Shown: positions 5,374-7,087 of the stretch, piece by piece
How the letters are laid out: every line of letters begins with the position of its first letter
Position numbering within the stretch: position 1 is the stretch's first letter
Origin: Bacillota bacterium
GTDB lineage: Bacteria > Bacillota > Clostridia > Lachnospirales > Lachnospiraceae
NCBI GenBank assembly: GCA_023450835.1
Contig: JAEXGM010000111.1
Location: forward strand, 1-7,087
DNA: 7,087 nucleotides
Reading direction: 5' to 3'
Program-made: the position numbers and the translations under genes
The notes under the pieces: generated by a model
Databases searched by the model: none
Told to the model about the DNA's origin: nothing
Seen by the model: the letters and a program-made list of their open reading frames with translations, nothing else

Positions 5374-6912
5374 TTACTTTACCTTTAACAGACCGGCAAG
5401 ATTATAGTAAATCTGGGTGTTATCATAATAACCGGAGAAAAGGTCCGCACCTTGTCCCTGTGCAAATACTCCCACAGGAAGACCGGTATGGGCATAGCTG
5501 GTAAAGGCGATGCCGGATTTGTTGTTCAGAATGTGGGTGATGGTCACAGTCAAGGGCTCATAGCTTCCGTAAAGGATATATTCTTCCTGGCTTTTAGCAG
5601 TCTTTCCGTTTATTGTCATATCGTAAGCTGCCTTTAATTTATTATATTCATAGGAGGTCAATACCAGATTGGGATAGGCTTTCGCATTGGGGTCGGTATC
5701 GGTAATCAGTCCGAAGTTGTTCTTAATATCAGTAAGTACATCGGCAAAAGAAGTTTTGTTTTCCTTATACTTCTTGACATAAGCGGAATCGAATTTGGCA
5801 TAGGAAAGCTTTTGATTGGAAAGGTTATCAAGGAAAGTATTGTATTCGGTGCCGGCATAGCCTATAGTAAGTCCGCCGGTTTCGTGGTCGCCTGTTACGA
5901 TGATAAGGGTCTCGGTTGGATGCTCGTTATAAAAGGCAATAGCTTCCGATACGGCATAATCCAGAGCAATAGTATCAGAAATGGTTGAACCGGCATCATT
6001 GGCATGACATGCCCAGTCAATCTTTCCGCCTTCTACCATCATAAAAAAGCCTTTTTTGTTATAAAGGACATCAATCCCTTTACTCACATAATCTTTTAAG
6101 GCCCATTCACCGCTCTTGGTATCGTTGGAATAGGAGAGGGAATCACTGTCAGCCAAAGTTTCCCCAATAATAATTGCTTTGCCGTCGGCGGCTGTAAGCT
6201 TTGCAGCCTCATCCTGTGTTTTGATTACCTTATAGCCGCTATCTTTTGCCAGGTCATACAGATTGGTCTGGGGAGTATCTTTTTTATCTCCATTAGGATT
6301 TAAGAGAGCTCCGCCGGCAAAATAATCAAAACCGCTGCGAATCATTTCCAAGCCGATAGCATAATAATTGTTTCTGGAGGATTGGTGGGCATAATAAGCA
6401 GCAGGAGTGGCATGGTTTAAGTTTACCGTTGAGATAACACCAATCTTATACCCAAGCTGGCTCTTTAACTTTTCGGAAATAGTTTCATATGTGATGGTCT
6501 TAGTCTCATCCATATTGATGGTGCCGCTGTAGGTTTTATGCCCTGTAGATAAAGAGGTTGCTGTTGAAGCAGAGTCAGGGCAGAAAGAAGTGGAATCATA
6601 TGTAACGGCAGAGCCTGCAACCGGGAATTTTGTAAAGTTCAAATATTTATTGCCGGTCAGTATTTTGGATGATTTGCTCTGTGAGGTAGCGCCAAGATAA
6701 TCGCTGGCAGCCTGAATCTGAGGGAAACTCATTCCGTCACCGATGAACATAAAGACATATTTGGGAGCCTTTAAGGATACTGCCTGAGTTTCTTTCTTAC
6801 TTCCGGCAGCCGTACTTTTTACACTGTTGAAATCATTGGTGAATGCAAAGGACAAGAGGAAAATACCCGCAATGGTACAGGCAATTGCTCTCTTAATAGT
6901 TTTATTCATCAT
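5374..6912 (-). CDS. Secreted alkaline phosphatase, H/W metal-site type
   Basis: A 512-residue PhoA-family phosphomonoesterase that frees phosphate outside the membrane. The signal peptide has KR at 7-8 and a hydrophobic core at 9-24, with cleavage likely by about residue 37. There is no lipobox. Active-site residues by comparison with E. coli: D59 (in FIGDG) for Asp51, nucleophile S114 (in PDSASTAT) for Ser102, T169 for Thr155, R180 for Arg166, E294 for Glu322, D299 for Asp327, H303 for His331, D342-H343 (in VTGDHETGG) for Asp369-His370, and H475 (in HTGLPVG) for His412. E. coli Asp153 and Lys328 are replaced by H167 and W300, the His/Trp pair of the Thermotoga maritima and Vibrio enzymes. 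Residues 350-450 form a large insertion, probably the crown region. AGAAGGAG lies 9 nt before the first of two ATGs. Only a weak promoter (-10 TATAAG, 6943-6938) is visible. Confidence 0.96.
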   Translation of the reverse strand: MMNKTIKRAIACTIAGIFLLSFAFTNDFNSVKSTAAGSKKETQAVSLKAPKYVFMFIGDGMSFPQIQAASDYLGATSQSKSSKILTGNKYLNFTKFPVAGSAVTYDSTSFCPDSASTATSLSTGHKTYSGTINMDETKTITYETISEKLKSQLGYKIGVISTVNLNHATPAAYYAHQSSRNNYYAIGLEMIRSGFDYFAGGALLNPNGDKKDTPQTNLYDLAKDSGYKVIKTQDEAAKLTAADGKAIIIGETLADSDSLSYSNDTKSGEWALKDYVSKGIDVLYNKKGFFMMVEGGKIDWACHANDAGSTISDTIALDYAVSEAIAFYNEHPTETLIIVTGDHETGGLTIGYAGTEYNTFLDNLSNQKLSYAKFDSAYVKKYKENKTSFADVLTDIKNNFGLITDTDPNAKAYPNLVLTSYEYNKLKAAYDMTINGKTAKSQEEYILYGSYEPLTVTITHILNNKSGIAFTSYAHTGLPVGVFAQGQGADLFSGYYDNTQIYYNLAGLLKVK

Positions 6913-7087
6913 ACTTTCATACTCCTTCTATTATTTGCTTATAGTTTTAAGCTACGAAACAAATCCTGTCCTGATAGCAGCCTGCATGCACGCCCGGTAG
7001 CCGGTATCGGTAGAATTTATATCTCATAAATAACACAAGGAGGAAATTTAAGCAATATGATATGGAAAGATTTAACATAAGGTTTAC
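6913..7087. other. Right-edge intergenic region; start of a further plus-strand gene not resolved
   Basis: This 175-bp stretch upstream of the phosphatase has no confident gene. On the plus strand AGGAGG (7038-7043) is followed by ATG 7057, which gives only seven codons, and by ATG 7062, open to the edge but 18 nt from the AGGAGG. The minus strand has an open frame of 48 codons entering from the edge and ending near 6953, with no recognisable similarity. CGGTA occurs three times at 6995-7013. Confidence 0.4.

Noticed and set aside
7057..7080. Seven-codon leader peptide (MIWKDLT) after AGGAGG.
   Set aside because: The spacing of 13 nt is long, and nothing downstream is visible to judge attenuation or coupling.

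Overview
The window looks like chromosomal DNA of an anaerobic, moderately AT-rich Firmicute, most likely a clostridium of the Lachnospiraceae type. The reasons are strong AGGAGG-type ribosome binding sites, sigma-A-like promoters, a class B-type aspartate carbamoyltransferase (catalytic PyrB plus regulatory PyrI) in a Gram-positive-looking genome, a small clostridial/Thermotoga-type [4Fe-4S] ferredoxin, a DUF3892 protein and a YibE/F membrane protein. The genus is inference; no rRNA or tRNA is present to test it.

Layout. 2-172 (+) is the 3' end of a GH35 beta-galactosidase gene that seems to stop before its usual C-terminal region. It converges on pyrBI (262-1601, -), whose two cistrons overlap as TAATG behind one good promoter. 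Diverging from pyrB is a glucose/sorbosone dehydrogenase-family beta-propeller protein with no signal peptide (1784-2920, +), followed by a DUF3892 protein (3026-3361, +) and a ferredoxin with its own strong promoter (3487-3675, +). A 361-bp non-coding stretch (3676-4036) then holds three tandem 20-bp repeats enclosed by a perfect 15-bp inverted repeat, a possible small RNA, and a bidirectional terminator. Two minus-strand genes follow: a YibE/F membrane protein (4037-5245) and a secreted alkaline phosphatase (5374-6912). The last 175 bp is intergenic.

The genes do not form one pathway. pyrBI is the committed step of pyrimidine synthesis and stands alone. The phosphatase releases phosphate outside the cell. 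The YibE/F protein lies downstream of it behind a separate promoter candidate, with an inverted repeat between them. The most unusual structure is the repeat-in-hairpin element at 3728-3842, which is non-coding and could be a small non-autonomous mobile element or a regulatory structure. I found no convincing new multi-gene system: no defence, phage or biosynthetic cluster signature is visible.
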